Positions 31,549 to 40,692 of a stretch of DNA of 42,199 nt are shown in pieces; position 1 is the first letter of the stretch; each line of letters starts with the position of its first letter. The stretch covers positions 1-42,199 of the forward strand of contig JAFIGT010000040.1 of assembly GCA_017849585.1 (NCBI GenBank), in the 5' to 3' direction. Origin of the DNA: Verrucomicrobium sp. (GTDB lineage: Bacteria; Verrucomicrobiota; Verrucomicrobiia; Methylacidiphilales; UBA1321). A model generated the notes under the pieces. The model did no database searches, was not told the origin of the DNA, and was given only the letters and a program-made list of their open reading frames with translations. Made by a program: the position numbers and the translations under genes.

Positions 31549-32417
31549 AGAGTCTCCTGGCGGAAAACAAGGACGTTGAATTTGTTGGTAACTGAAAGCA
31601 GGTTGCGTTCGCCGTTGCTGGTGCCACAAATTACGAAATAGCCGTTGCTGTGGCCGGGGATGATCTTCCCTGTCTTGGGGTCTTTAAACCCTGCGGGCAT
31701 GATCCCGGTGGCATCGGCTAATGCGCTCCAATAGACAGTCGATCCAACTCGAACAGCCAACGATTGGGGGACGTAGAGAATGGGATGGCTGGTGCGATTG
31801 ACCAATTCGATCTGGAAGACAAGCGTGTCCTCCGGGTCGAACCGGTAGACTTGCGTCAAGATAACGTCGAAGTCTTTATAGAGCGAACAGGTGTACGGGG
31901 TCGCTTTGTCGATCTGCGAAACCATCTCGGGGTATTGTTCGGACAGGAGTGGATAAGCTTTTGCCTTGTCGAGAATACCCAATAACCGGGCCGGATCGGC
32001 TTTACCTGTTCCCGATGCCTTGCCAAGTCCGTTTGAGGCATCGGTCGAATAAAACCGGACGGACTGGAACGGTTCCTTATCGGCTGCAAATTCCAGCACG
32101 TAAATCGATCGGTTGCAGATGACGTTCAAACTGCATTTGGCGGCGTCATTCACGGCGCGTATCGAAAAGAACCGGTCGCCGGAATGATAACTCAGTAACA
32201 TGGGAGCCGGTGTTTTCGGATCAAGTGACATACCGCTGCCTTCCATCGCGGTGATGGGCTGTGGAAAGGCGACGGTCGTGACCTTGTCGGTGCCGACTTT
32301 CAGGTGGTAAACCGTGTAGTCGTTAAGCGGCAATGTCTTGATGGCTTGGGCTGGTGCCAGAGCCAGGGACGAGGCGAAAACAAGGGCGGTGAGGATTAGT
32401 CGATTTGGAATTTCCAT
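31545..32417 (-). CDS. trbG: VirB9/TrbG-type outer-membrane-complex protein
   Basis: A 290-aa exported protein: signal peptide (1-25, ends PAQA). The N-terminal domain has the VirB9-like strand pattern KVTTVAFPQPITAMEG, then LLSYHSGDRFFSIRAV and CNRSIYVLEF. The C-terminal domain is beta-rich, ending NKFNVLVFRQETL. It forms the periplasmic/outer-membrane ring with the VirB10- and VirB7-type proteins. It overlaps the VirB8-type gene by 22 bp and the VirB10-type gene by 4 bp. Family assignment rests on fold-like patterns and operon order. Confidence 0.72.
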   Translation of the reverse strand: MEIPNRLILTALVFASSLALAPAQAIKTLPLNDYTVYHLKVGTDKVTTVAFPQPITAMEGSGMSLDPKTPAPMLLSYHSGDRFFSIRAVNDAAKCSLNVICNRSIYVLEFAADKEPFQSVRFYSTDASNGLGKASGTGKADPARLLGILDKAKAYPLLSEQYPEMVSQIDKATPYTCSLYKDFDVILTQVYRFDPEDTLVFQIELVNRTSHPILYVPQSLAVRVGSTVYWSALADATGIMPAGFKDPKTGKIIPGHSNGYFVICGTSNGERNLLSVTNKFNVLVFRQETL

Positions 32418-33043
32418 ATGGCGAGTGGGAAGCGACCGTTGGCGGTCAGGTTGGGATTGTGGAGGAGAGTGAAACGGACGGTGAAAGACGTTGTTTCTGT
32501 GAATGGCTGATCGTTAAACAGACCCACACGAATGAGCTGTCCTGCGGCTTCAACCAGCACTCGGTCGTTACGGGTCTGGAGTACGTCGATTCGGAACACT
32601 TCGACTTTTTGATGGATTTGCTTGGCCTTGAGTTCGGTCGCCTGCGCCGTCTGTAACGCCTTGGCCTGAATCAAAGCGTCTGGCAGAAAGAGCTTTTCAA
32701 GGAGTTCCGGGTAGTCGAATCCGTTGGGGTTTTTCTCCAGTAGCGCAAGACAAGCCAGCAACGTCTGTGATGTATGGAGCTTGGTGGCATCCTCAAAATT
32801 CAGCAGTGGGGAAATATGATAGGTTCCGGTCTCATCCAAGATGACCACTCGCTCCTTAGTTCGGACGGCTCCAATAATTAGGAAGGGTTGTATGAAGGCG
32901 GCCAATATCGAAATCAGTGCGATGGCGCACCATAAGCGTGTGGCTCGGCCATGATCGGCAAAGAGTCGAAATACGACGGGATCTGGCTTGGGTGATTTCA
33001 TTTGCGAACGGACTGGAACGGGAGTTTCTCTGGGAGCATTCAT
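32396..33043 (-). CDS. trbF: VirB8/TrbF-type inner-membrane protein
   Basis: A 215-aa bitopic protein: cytoplasmic N-terminus, one membrane helix (about 37-60, LWCAIALISILAAFIQPFLIIGA), then a periplasmic NTF2-like domain with alternating helices and strands to the end. Size, topology and operon position match VirB8/TrbF proteins, which nucleate assembly of the channel. Its start overlaps the VirB6-type stop by 4 bp (ATGA). Direct sequence similarity is weak. Confidence 0.68.
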   Translation of the reverse strand: MNAPRETPVPVRSQMKSPKPDPVVFRLFADHGRATRLWCAIALISILAAFIQPFLIIGAVRTKERVVILDETGTYHISPLLNFEDATKLHTSQTLLACLALLEKNPNGFDYPELLEKLFLPDALIQAKALQTAQATELKAKQIHQKVEVFRIDVLQTRNDRVLVEAAGQLIRVGLFNDQPFTETTSFTVRFTLLHNPNLTANGRFPLAIWKFQID

Positions 33044-34290
33044 ATGGAGGTTGGGATGGGATTTAAGAGGGACATTAATTTGGAGCGGGTTGGTGTGGGT
33101 TGTTCGCTCTGGGGCTGATACGTCACGACGGTTCCATTTGAAAAGGCCTGGGTGAATGGCTTGCCATCCTCATTGGCAAACATCTGTGCCTGTTGTGCGG
33201 TGATGGCATCGGCAGCACGGCCTACCGCTACGGAACCGCGTTGGGATTGGACGACGCCCTGATGCGTTTCACTGGGCGTTGACGAGTGTGACTGTGCTGT
33301 TGAACTGGGAAACTGTGCCGACGGCTGCAAGTCCACGCTGGTCTGTTGCTGACGGGGAGCGGGCGACTGGGGTGAGGCGGCGGGTGCTGATACTGAGGGA
33401 GCATTCTCGCTTGATCCCCCGGACTTCGGTGGTTGGGCTGAAGGACTTCCGCCTTTCCCGCCGATCATCCGACTGAAGCCTGCGGCGGCTAATCCCATCT
33501 GAATGGCATGTCCAACGGATGAGGAGAGTGGCGAACCGGAGCAGAAGAGCATCTGCATAATCACGGGAGTAACGAGACTTCCAAGTATCAGCCAGATGGC
33601 GACAATGCCCCCGATGACGAGGGTTGCCGGTGTAAAGCCCGTGGCGGCTCCATAAGCCAATGCACCTGCACTTACGGCTGAGGTAACACTGGTCAAAAGG
33701 CTGTAGCCGACGAGATCGACGACGGCAAAACCGATTGGCCATGCAAGGATAGCGAGGGTTTGCTGGACATAGCGCATGGCCAACCCCTTCGTACTTTCAA
33801 ACGCAAATAACGAGATGGCGATGGGCAGGAACAAATAGCACATGCACTCCATGACAAACTGCACGATCATCATCGGGAGCTGGATCAAGCAACCAATCCA
33901 GACGATCAGCCAGCCAAGCGCATACTGGATGGCCTTCATCAACGAATCGCCTACATCCAGCCAATTAATTCCGTCTTCGGGCGGCTTGATAAGCTGCATC
34001 AAGGCCGCTCCGGTGCCGTTCACGCTGCCGGTCATTTCACGACGGATGGATACGGCTATCGCCCAAAAACTCTCGCGGACGAGATTGAACCAGAATGGCA
34101 ATGTGGCGATGATGGCAGTGATGAAAATGGCGGTGAGAATCGGACGCATTAAATTGGAGATGTTTTTGCTCCCCGTTCCGGTGCGGACGATGACTGAGGT
34201 GGTGAGGACAAAGAAGCAGATGAAGCGGAATTGAACGCTCAGGTTTTCCACCATCGGCTTCAAATTGGGCACAAGATCGCTGATGCTCAT
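33040..34290 (-). CDS. trbL: VirB6/TrbL-type polytopic membrane protein
   Basis: A 416-aa protein from the ATG of MSISDLVPN (a longer frame upstream is not believed). At least six membrane helices lie between about 20 and 290, with a central amphipathic part (LGWLIVWIGCLIQLPMMIVQFVM). A disordered Pro/Ser/Gln-rich C-terminal tail follows (about 295-416). This topology is typical of TrbL, the inner-membrane channel subunit. It lies between VirB5- and VirB8-type genes as in Trb operons. Confidence 0.82.
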   Translation of the reverse strand: MSISDLVPNLKPMVENLSVQFRFICFFVLTTSVIVRTGTGSKNISNLMRPILTAIFITAIIATLPFWFNLVRESFWAIAVSIRREMTGSVNGTGAALMQLIKPPEDGINWLDVGDSLMKAIQYALGWLIVWIGCLIQLPMMIVQFVMECMCYLFLPIAISLFAFESTKGLAMRYVQQTLAILAWPIGFAVVDLVGYSLLTSVTSAVSAGALAYGAATGFTPATLVIGGIVAIWLILGSLVTPVIMQMLFCSGSPLSSSVGHAIQMGLAAAGFSRMIGGKGGSPSAQPPKSGGSSENAPSVSAPAASPQSPAPRQQQTSVDLQPSAQFPSSTAQSHSSTPSETHQGVVQSQRGSVAVGRAADAITAQQAQMFANEDGKPFTQAFSNGTVVTYQPQSEQPTPTRSKLMSLLNPIPTSI

Positions 34291-34313
34291 AAAGGTTCTC
34301 GCTCGGGAAACGG

Positions 34314-35099
34314 TTATTTGAATTCGCTGCGGTCGGAAGTGACCTGGCCTTCCCATTGCATGAAATTCTGCAAGGAGATATTCATCTCGTGGTCGGCGGC
34401 TTGATTGGCGGCCTGCGCTTTCATGGCACGGTCGTTCTCGTTGGCAATGCTTTGGGAAACCAGTTGATTGGTGGCGGTCTGTTGCTGTTGCCCCAACGCT
34501 GCGATCTGGCCGTCTAGCGCACTGAGCTGTGCCGTGAGTTTTTGAACGGTGCTTTGATCCGGGGCCGCCTGAATCTGTGCAAGCGTGGCCGCTTTCTGCT
34601 GTTCCAGTGCCGCGATGCGTGAGGTGGTATCGGACATGACGTTGTTCACGTTCGCGCCATGTTTTTGGATGGATGCGAGCGGTTTGAACTGGTCTACTGC
34701 ATAGCTCATAGAGAACCCGCCGGGTGTGATTGATTTGACGGAGCTAAATAACGTCGACCCGGTATTCTCCAAAGCGATGGCCCCGTTGGCCGTTTGATTC
34801 AAATTGGCGGTGAGTTGTCCGGCGGACTGGCTGATTTGGGACGAACCAAGAAGCTGCAACTGCATCGACTGCGCTGCCGCTGTGGGGTTGCCCACGACAT
34901 TTTTCATTTCCTGGGCGAGCTGCACTGTCTGCTGCATTTGCTGCAACTGCTGATTCAATTGCTGAATCGATTCGTTCCACTTGACCAATTCTTCCAAGTG
35001 ATTCTGAACTGCAATCGGATCGTTTACTATGGATACAGCGTATTGAGCCGGTGCCAGCGATGGCATGAGCCCGACAAGGATGAGGAGAAGTACTTTCAT
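34314..35099 (-). CDS. trbJ: VirB5/TrbJ-type secreted protein
   Basis: A 261-aa protein with a signal peptide (1-18, ends APA). The mature N-terminus has YAVSIVNDPIAVQNHLEELVKWNESIQQLNQQLQQM, the usual start of TrbJ/VirB5, and the rest is long helices rich in Gln and Ala (about 140-225). VirB5-type proteins sit at the pilus tip or in the channel. The gene follows the lipoprotein gene with a one-base gap (TAA-C-ATG). Confidence 0.85.
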   Translation of the reverse strand: MKVLLLILVGLMPSLAPAQYAVSIVNDPIAVQNHLEELVKWNESIQQLNQQLQQMQQTVQLAQEMKNVVGNPTAAAQSMQLQLLGSSQISQSAGQLTANLNQTANGAIALENTGSTLFSSVKSITPGGFSMSYAVDQFKPLASIQKHGANVNNVMSDTTSRIAALEQQKAATLAQIQAAPDQSTVQKLTAQLSALDGQIAALGQQQQTATNQLVSQSIANENDRAMKAQAANQAADHEMNISLQNFMQWEGQVTSDRSEFK

Positions 35100-35100
35100 G

Positions 35101-35514
35101 TTATCGTTCCACGCGGATGTATTCGGTGTGCGGAAGCGTGGTCACGCCATTGGTCGTGGCTCCCGGCACGGTGATGGGCAGATAAGCCGTCTGCGGGGCT
35201 GGCGTCTTGGGCTGCTTTTGCAGGTTTTGAACCAGCCAGTACTGCTGTTTCACCGCATCACTGCGGCCCTGTTGATATCCGTTGGTGTATTGCTTCTGTC
35301 CCTGCTTGGCGGAAAGGGTCTGTGCGATCTCGGAAACCGCCACGCCTCCTGCTGCCCCAACGCCCGTCATAAGCGGATCGCCGTCGCTGAGTTTACTGGC
35401 GAGCATGCCACCCGCTGCCGCGGCTCCGGCGTCATAGAGGCCACGGGTACTGGAGCAGGCTGTCAGCGCGAGTAGGCAGACCAGCGACAACATCGTGTAG
35501 AGCCGGAAACTCAT
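35101..35514 (-). CDS. Small lipoprotein of the type IV secretion operon
   Basis: A 137-aa lipoprotein from the ATG at 35514 (an upstream open frame is a shadow of the adjacent gene). The lipobox is LTAC (Cys about 20). A Gly/Ala-rich segment (about 27-60, AGAAAAGGMLASKL and VGAAGGVAVSEIA) resembles a glycine-zipper membrane motif, followed by a hydrophilic Gln-rich part. It overlaps the 317-aa gene (ATGA). It is likely a VirB7-like or TrbK-like accessory of the channel. Confidence 0.75.
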   Translation of the reverse strand: MSFRLYTMLSLVCLLALTACSSTRGLYDAGAAAAGGMLASKLSDGDPLMTGVGAAGGVAVSEIAQTLSAKQGQKQYTNGYQQGRSDAVKQQYWLVQNLQKQPKTPAPQTAYLPITVPGATTNGVTTLPHTEYIRVER

Positions 35515-36464
35515 TTCTCGCTCCCTTCTGGAAAAACGAGGGCATCGGTAGATGAGGTGTCTCCGGTATCGCCGTCGTTCCCGATAAAAAAATGAGCCAC
35601 ACTTCCGAGGACTCCCGCACCGCCTAACCCCAAGCCGAGCCAAGTCCAAGTGGAGTCCGACTTTTTGGAGCTACTAGCGGTGCTTGTGCTACGGGATTCC
35701 AGTGTGGTCACACGAGTGGTCAGCGTAGTGAGACTATCCGAGAGGTTGGAGTATTGGGTTTGGTGATCGGCCAGCGACTGTTGCAGTGCCGTAATCGCCG
35801 CCTGCTGATTGGCCAGTGCCGCCTGAATCGTGGCGAGTTGGGCCTGTTGAGCATCGGTTTGGCTCTGCGTGTTGGATTGGGACTGAATCAAGGAACTGAG
35901 GGTTGATTGCAGAGCCGAGGTCAACTGTTGCAAGGTGGCCAGTTGCGTTTGCTGGCTGTCGATCTGGTTTTGCATCGTCGTAAGCTGGCTTTGCACCAGT
36001 GACGTGATGAGAGATTGGAAATTAGACTGGTCCGTGGCGTTGGCATTCTCGTAAGCCAACGTGACATCGCTGAGAGTGAGTCCACCGCCACTGCTTTCAC
36101 CCCAGAGAATGACGGTCACCTGAGTCGCAACGGTGGCATCGCTCGCTACTTGATAGGTGCCGGCATCCAGCGTTCCGGTCGCTACCGAACTGGCCGTGAT
36201 GCCGGTGACGACTCCTAGCTCAGACATGGACGTACCGATGGCGAAGTAGTAGGTGGCTTTAACAGTACCAACACTCACATGAATGGGCGGGGTGGTTCGT
36301 CCGGTATTGCCGTATTCGTAGGCACCGACTACGGCGGCGGTGACAATGATGGTGACGTTCTGCTGTTTGGTGAGCGTGACGGAGGTGGGATCAACGAAAA
36401 CCTGCTGGGCCGGACTGGTCAAAACAGCAAGGAGGAGCAGGGTAATGGTGCAGAGCAATTTCAT
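35511..36464 (-). CDS. Secreted coiled-coil protein, paralogue B
   Basis: A 317-aa protein not assigned to a named family. A signal peptide (1-19) is followed by a beta-rich domain (about 20-140) starting QQVFVDPTSVTLTKQ and containing GTLDAGTYQV and VTVILWGE. A long Gln/Ser/Thr coiled coil (about 150-265) ends in a C-terminal membrane helix (about 275-295, WTWLGLGLGGAGVLGSVAHFF) and a short acidic tail. The N-terminal domain is clearly shared with the 252-aa neighbour. Inserted between VirB4- and VirB5-type genes, it may be a surface filament, adhesin or scaffold for mating contact. Confidence 0.75.
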   Translation of the reverse strand: MKLLCTITLLLLAVLTSPAQQVFVDPTSVTLTKQQNVTIIVTAAVVGAYEYGNTGRTTPPIHVSVGTVKATYYFAIGTSMSELGVVTGITASSVATGTLDAGTYQVASDATVATQVTVILWGESSGGGLTLSDVTLAYENANATDQSNFQSLITSLVQSQLTTMQNQIDSQQTQLATLQQLTSALQSTLSSLIQSQSNTQSQTDAQQAQLATIQAALANQQAAITALQQSLADHQTQYSNLSDSLTTLTTRVTTLESRSTSTASSSKKSDSTWTWLGLGLGGAGVLGSVAHFFIGNDGDTGDTSSTDALVFPEGSEK

Positions 36465-36497
36465 GGAGTGGATTCCTTTCGGATGTATGAGGCTGGG

Positions 36498-37256
36498 TTA
36501 CTTGCCGGGGGTGGTGGTGGCATTGCCGGAAGCCGCTTGTTTCTCGTCATCGGGCAAGGCGACATTGACGAGCGTGGCGACCAGTGCCGCCGCTCCGATG
36601 CCCATTCCGGCGTAGGCCATGGTGTTGTCGCCGCTGCGACCACTCGGACCGGTGGCACCATCCTGCCCATTGCGGGCGGTTACCACGGCGGTGATGGTTA
36701 AGCTGTTGGTCAGTTCGTCATAGACAGACTGAACGTTGACCAATTGCTGTTCCGCCGACATGACTTCGGCGTATTCACCGTTTTGGCGGAGTGAATCGAT
36801 CTGGATATGAAGCACGGCCATCTGCTGTTGGGCCTGTGAAGCAACGAAGGCTTGGAACCAGATTTGATCGGCGGTTGTGGCGGATGTGTTGACTAACTCC
36901 ACTTGCGAAACGGAGATGCCGTTGGATGGTTCATTCCAGAGGATCACCGTCACTTGTTGGGGATTACCGTTGATTTCAACCGGGTAGGTTCCGGCATCGA
37001 GCGTGCCGCTGGCTGCGCCGTTGGTCATGGTCACACTAGCTCCCTGGCTGGAGGAATAGGAACCCAGCGAATTGCTGGCCTGAATGCCGCCAATAGCAGC
37101 GGTATCCATATCAGGGGAGGAAACAGGATCGGAAACAATGACTGTGACAGCGCCCTGTCGTGTGAGGGTGACTGAAGTGGGATTGGTAAAGACTTGCTGG
37201 GCAAAGCAACTCGTGGCCGAGAGAAGAATCAGGGCGAGAATCGGAATATGTTTCAT
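36498..37256 (-). CDS. Secreted coiled-coil protein, paralogue A
   Basis: A 252-aa protein: signal peptide (1-19), beta-rich domain (about 20-125) beginning QQVFTNPTSVTLTRQ with SGTLDAGTYPVEI and VTVILWNEPS, helical segment (about 130-190), a short collagen-like stretch (NGQDGATGPSGRSGD), and a C-terminal membrane helix (about 215-235). The opening motif and the GTLDAGTY core match paralogue B, so the pair arose by duplication. It lies 14 bp after the VirB4-type gene. Role unknown; envelope location with the secretion channel is inferred. Confidence 0.75.
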   Translation of the reverse strand: MKHIPILALILLSATSCFAQQVFTNPTSVTLTRQGAVTVIVSDPVSSPDMDTAAIGGIQASNSLGSYSSSQGASVTMTNGAASGTLDAGTYPVEINGNPQQVTVILWNEPSNGISVSQVELVNTSATTADQIWFQAFVASQAQQQMAVLHIQIDSLRQNGEYAEVMSAEQQLVNVQSVYDELTNSLTITAVVTARNGQDGATGPSGRSGDNTMAYAGMGIGAAALVATLVNVALPDDEKQAASGNATTTPGK

Positions 37257-37270
37257 GGGGACCTTTCGGG

Positions 37271-39886
37271 TTAGTGGTTTGGGGTGGAAAGTGGCGTGGA
37301 AGCGCTGACATGGCGCAGCGTGCCGCAGAGCGCCGGTTGAGTGGAGGGCGCATAATAGCAGAGCGACGAAAACTTTCGGCCTTCGGCCTGTTGCTCGGGT
37401 AGCGGATAATGCTGCACGGCATCGACCATCACTTCGGGCAGCTTGATGTCGCGGGAGATGTCCTCCAGATCCGAGCCGTCGAATTGGCGCATGAGGAAGA
37501 ACTGTTTGCTATTGCCCATAACCACGGGACGGATACGGGAGGATTTGAATTTGCTGTACTGCTGAACAATCGAGATAATCCAGCAATTGAATTTGCGAAG
37601 CTGGGCATACCCTTCACCCATGATCTTTTCGCCGCCGGGGACATCAAGGAAGCGGGCGGCTTCCTCAAAGATCATGCGTTTCCAGAAATGCCGGGGGAGC
37701 GTAATGATGTGCTGGCGGGTAAACCCGGAAATCAATAATCCGGCGGCTGTTTTCAGCTCAACCGCCTGTTCGGGGATGTATCCCAACTCGAAATGAGCGA
37801 CCCGTCCTGTAAGGGAGATGTTAGTGACGCCATCGAAAAGTTTTCCGTACTGGCCGGAAGCTGTCCATGCAGTCAAGAGCGTTGCGATCTGGTCGATCTC
37901 TGTTTTGGGATGCTCGGGGAAACGTCCAAAAAACATCAAGTCGAGCAATGCGGAATGCGTGGGGTATTCATCGGGAGCAAACGCGCTATAGGCTGTCTGC
38001 ATCAGAAACCGCTCGGTCTGTGGCTCCTTGAGAAATCGGGTGATTTCCCCTTCTGTAATGGATGTATAGAAATCCAATGCTTGCGGATCGCAGCTTTCCA
38101 TCCGATCGCGCAAATCCGCAAAGGCATCCAAAAAGGTGGCACCCAGCCCCATCTTTTCCCTCCATCCATGGACAGCGCAGGCCAGTCGCTGAAGGCCATG
38201 AATCTTTTCCGGGTGTTTGCCAGACCATTCTTCAAACGTGTCTTGGTAGAGCTGATTGATGTACTGGCCGATTTGTGCCTGTCGAAGCTGTTGTTTCTCG
38301 GAATCGGATGATTCGCCAATCATCCGTGAGACCAGTGCCACGGCACTGGCTATCTGAAGTTGATTGAGAGGCAACCCCTGCGTATCGAGATAGTTGATGG
38401 TCAGTTGCCCATCGGGATGGATGAGAATGGGGGTACTGCCAAGGCTCTCCGTGAATTTCTTGTAAGAAAGACCTTCTTCGATAATGACGGTGTACTGGTA
38501 GTCGAGCTGCGTTTGGGTTAGCAGGTCTTCCATGAAGCAGGACTTGCCTGCTCCGGTCATGCCGATGAGGACGGCATGTTGTGGAGTGTTGCCAATAAAG
38601 GTGCGAACTCCGACCAGGTTGTTATTGGCACCGTCATAGATCGCTTCGGCATCGGTCAAATGGGCGGTAAAGGTCGATGAAAAGGGTAGAAGGTCGGCTA
38701 GATAACGATCCTCGGCGTAGAGGTCGCGAAACCGATAGCTGCTGGCTGTCCAGCCGGGCCAGGTTGCGTAGAAGAGTTTTTTGGCCGTGGTGGGCAGTGC
38801 CACTTCATAGAGTTGTGCACCGTTCATCTGATTCACGGCGTTTTTGATGGCCACGCATTTATTGCGCAGACCGGACTCCGTGGCATCCCAGACGCGGATG
38901 AAATACTGGACAAAAAACGGGAAGGAGAATCCTTGGGAAAGGGAGTCGATCTTGCGTTCCTTCTTGCGGAGAGCTACAGAAATCGAATATTTGCCTTCCG
39001 ATTCGTAATCACCCCGGAGCCTGTCCATGGCTTTTTCCTCTTTTGAAATCTCTTCACGAACCGGGATGGGTTCGATGTTGATGGTGATTTGATAGTTGAG
39101 GAAAGGCAGTGCGGTAAGGTGATGAATAATGCCGGGGTAAGTCTTCTGCGGCCACCGTTTCATGGTGAACATCGCGTGGTAATTAGCGTTCAGGAAAAAA
39201 CCATTGGAATGGTCTCCTGCGCCGTCGCCATTCCAGAACCACTCCTGAATGGAAAGGCCTGACAAATCAAGCGAACCGATATCCAGACTATTTTCTTGGT
39301 TCGCCTCGGTGGGATTGAGGAATTGCCAATAATAGAAGAAGTGTTCGGCATCGGACATCGGGGTGACTGTCGTGCCTGCTCCGAAGATGGTCGTGAGGGT
39401 GATGGCCATCTCATTAAAGGCGGCGCGGAATTGCTTTCGCGTCTGATCGTAAGAGTCCAGAAGCCCCTTGTGGCTCTCGAACATTCCGGGGGAGATGTCG
39501 AGGTCATGGGAAATAAACAAAACGAGATGTTCACGGCGCAAGGTTCGCTCATGCATGCGCTGGCAATAACGGGAGAAACGTTCCTCACGCGCGGCCCTGA
39601 CGTAGTCATCGGTGACGGAGCCGGTCTGTTCGTGATAGCGGTTGAGTTCCCGGCTATAGTCGGAATGACAAGTCCATTGAAGCTGCGCCCGCTGTTTCGG
39701 GCCTAACGTGGCGAGAAAGATGCGAAGTTTATCCTGAAATTCATTACGCTGTGCGATGGAGGCATTGTGCAAGTCGGGTGGCTCCAGGATGAATCCCTGA
39801 CTCACCATGCAGTCTTTTTCAAATTCGCCGTAAATGATCGTTCCGCTGGCGAAATGACCATTGGGTTCATGTTCGTGTCGTTTCAT
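37271..39886 (-). CDS. trbE: VirB4/TrbE-type secretion ATPase
   Basis: An 871-aa cytoplasmic ATPase. The N-terminal CagE/TrbE-like domain (about 100-400) precedes the motor: Walker A GMTGAGKS at 442-449, then HPDGQLTINYLD, and a Walker B-like RMIFEEAARFLD in which EE replaces the usual DE. LRKFNCWIISIVQQ and VVMGNSKQFFLMRQ follow, as in the family. It energises pilus assembly and substrate transfer. The start overlaps the VirB3-type stop (ATGA). Length and order are normal for VirB4. Confidence 0.93.
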   Translation of the reverse strand: MKRHEHEPNGHFASGTIIYGEFEKDCMVSQGFILEPPDLHNASIAQRNEFQDKLRIFLATLGPKQRAQLQWTCHSDYSRELNRYHEQTGSVTDDYVRAAREERFSRYCQRMHERTLRREHLVLFISHDLDISPGMFESHKGLLDSYDQTRKQFRAAFNEMAITLTTIFGAGTTVTPMSDAEHFFYYWQFLNPTEANQENSLDIGSLDLSGLSIQEWFWNGDGAGDHSNGFFLNANYHAMFTMKRWPQKTYPGIIHHLTALPFLNYQITINIEPIPVREEISKEEKAMDRLRGDYESEGKYSISVALRKKERKIDSLSQGFSFPFFVQYFIRVWDATESGLRNKCVAIKNAVNQMNGAQLYEVALPTTAKKLFYATWPGWTASSYRFRDLYAEDRYLADLLPFSSTFTAHLTDAEAIYDGANNNLVGVRTFIGNTPQHAVLIGMTGAGKSCFMEDLLTQTQLDYQYTVIIEEGLSYKKFTESLGSTPILIHPDGQLTINYLDTQGLPLNQLQIASAVALVSRMIGESSDSEKQQLRQAQIGQYINQLYQDTFEEWSGKHPEKIHGLQRLACAVHGWREKMGLGATFLDAFADLRDRMESCDPQALDFYTSITEGEITRFLKEPQTERFLMQTAYSAFAPDEYPTHSALLDLMFFGRFPEHPKTEIDQIATLLTAWTASGQYGKLFDGVTNISLTGRVAHFELGYIPEQAVELKTAAGLLISGFTRQHIITLPRHFWKRMIFEEAARFLDVPGGEKIMGEGYAQLRKFNCWIISIVQQYSKFKSSRIRPVVMGNSKQFFLMRQFDGSDLEDISRDIKLPEVMVDAVQHYPLPEQQAEGRKFSSLCYYAPSTQPALCGTLRHVSASTPLSTPNH

Positions 39887-40212
39887 CGGGGTTGGCGGAA
39901 AGGGGCTTGTTTATGTGGGTTGAAGGAGAAGCCACGGCCTACGATCCAAAGCTCGAAGAGATCGCGGTCGTATCCGGGCGGTTTGCCCTGCTTGAAAAGA
40001 AGGACATAGGCCAGGGTCAAAGTGAATGGCACCGCCCCGATTGGAAAACTCAGCCACCAGACAACATGAAGGCAACTGAACAGGATCAGGATCACCCCGA
40101 TGGAGAGGGCGGCTGAGGCGACGACTGGCATAAATAGGTTGCCGTCGAGGCCCCATACCGACCCGGCGGAATCGTCCGCAGCGTTGGTGTCTGTCAGTCT
40201 CAGTTCGTTCAT
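39883..40212 (-). CDS. trbD: VirB3/TrbD-type small membrane protein
   Basis: A 109-aa protein starting at MNELRLTDTN (a TTG 36 bp upstream is also open). It has two adjacent membrane helices (about 30-52 and 56-76) followed by a cytoplasmic tail with FELWIVGRGFSFNP. Size, topology and position between VirB2- and VirB4-type genes match VirB3/TrbD. It overlaps the VirB4 start by 4 bp. Confidence 0.75.
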   Translation of the reverse strand: MNELRLTDTNAADDSAGSVWGLDGNLFMPVVASAALSIGVILILFSCLHVVWWLSFPIGAVPFTLTLAYVLLFKQGKPPGYDRDLFELWIVGRGFSFNPHKQAPFRQPR

Positions 40213-40252
40213 GGCGTCACGAAAGGTTGAGTACCGGAGCGGTGCCAAAGTG

Positions 40253-40552
40253 TTAGAACGTCGGGGTCAAAACGGCCCCGCTCAAATTGAAGATGGCGAA
40301 GAGTGCGCCCATGATGGCGGCGGCTCCGGCAATAATGATGCCGGCCACAATGCCCATCTTTCCGTCAGCATCGCCTTTGCTGATGGCGTTGGCTCCTGAC
40401 CAGATTTTGATGACTCCCCAGAAGAATCCGAAAAAGAACAGGATGCCGAGGGCGGCGCTGAAACCTTGTTTGAGTTGGGCGATGTCTCCGCCCGCGACCT
40501 GTGCCAGCGAATTCGTGGCCAGGACAACCAGTGAAGGAGTGGTGTTTGTCAT
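40253..40552 (-). CDS. trbC: VirB2/TrbC-type pilin
   Basis: A 99-aa prepilin (start uncertain: an ATG 27 bp upstream is also in frame; GGAGCC immediately precedes the chosen ATG). Two hydrophobic helices (about 33-55, LGILFFFGFFWGVIKIW; 68-92, GIVAGIIIAGAAAIMGALFAIF) are separated by a short polar loop rich in Gly, Lys and Asp, the standard VirB2 form. First gene of the minus-strand secretion operon, so the operon promoter should lie in 40553-40692. Confidence 0.8.
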   Translation of the reverse strand: MTNTTPSLVVLATNSLAQVAGGDIAQLKQGFSAALGILFFFGFFWGVIKIWSGANAISKGDADGKMGIVAGIIIAGAAAIMGALFAIFNLSGAVLTPTF

Positions 40553-40692
40553 GGCTCCATTAAGCCAAAAAACTGTCATGGAGCGTTAAGGTGCTAGTGG
40601 AGAGCCGGTGCGATTATTCGGGGAGTATTTGAGGAGTACTTTTTTAAGCTTTGAAAACGGGTGTTTTGAAGGCGTAAGGTGCGCGAAATTCT

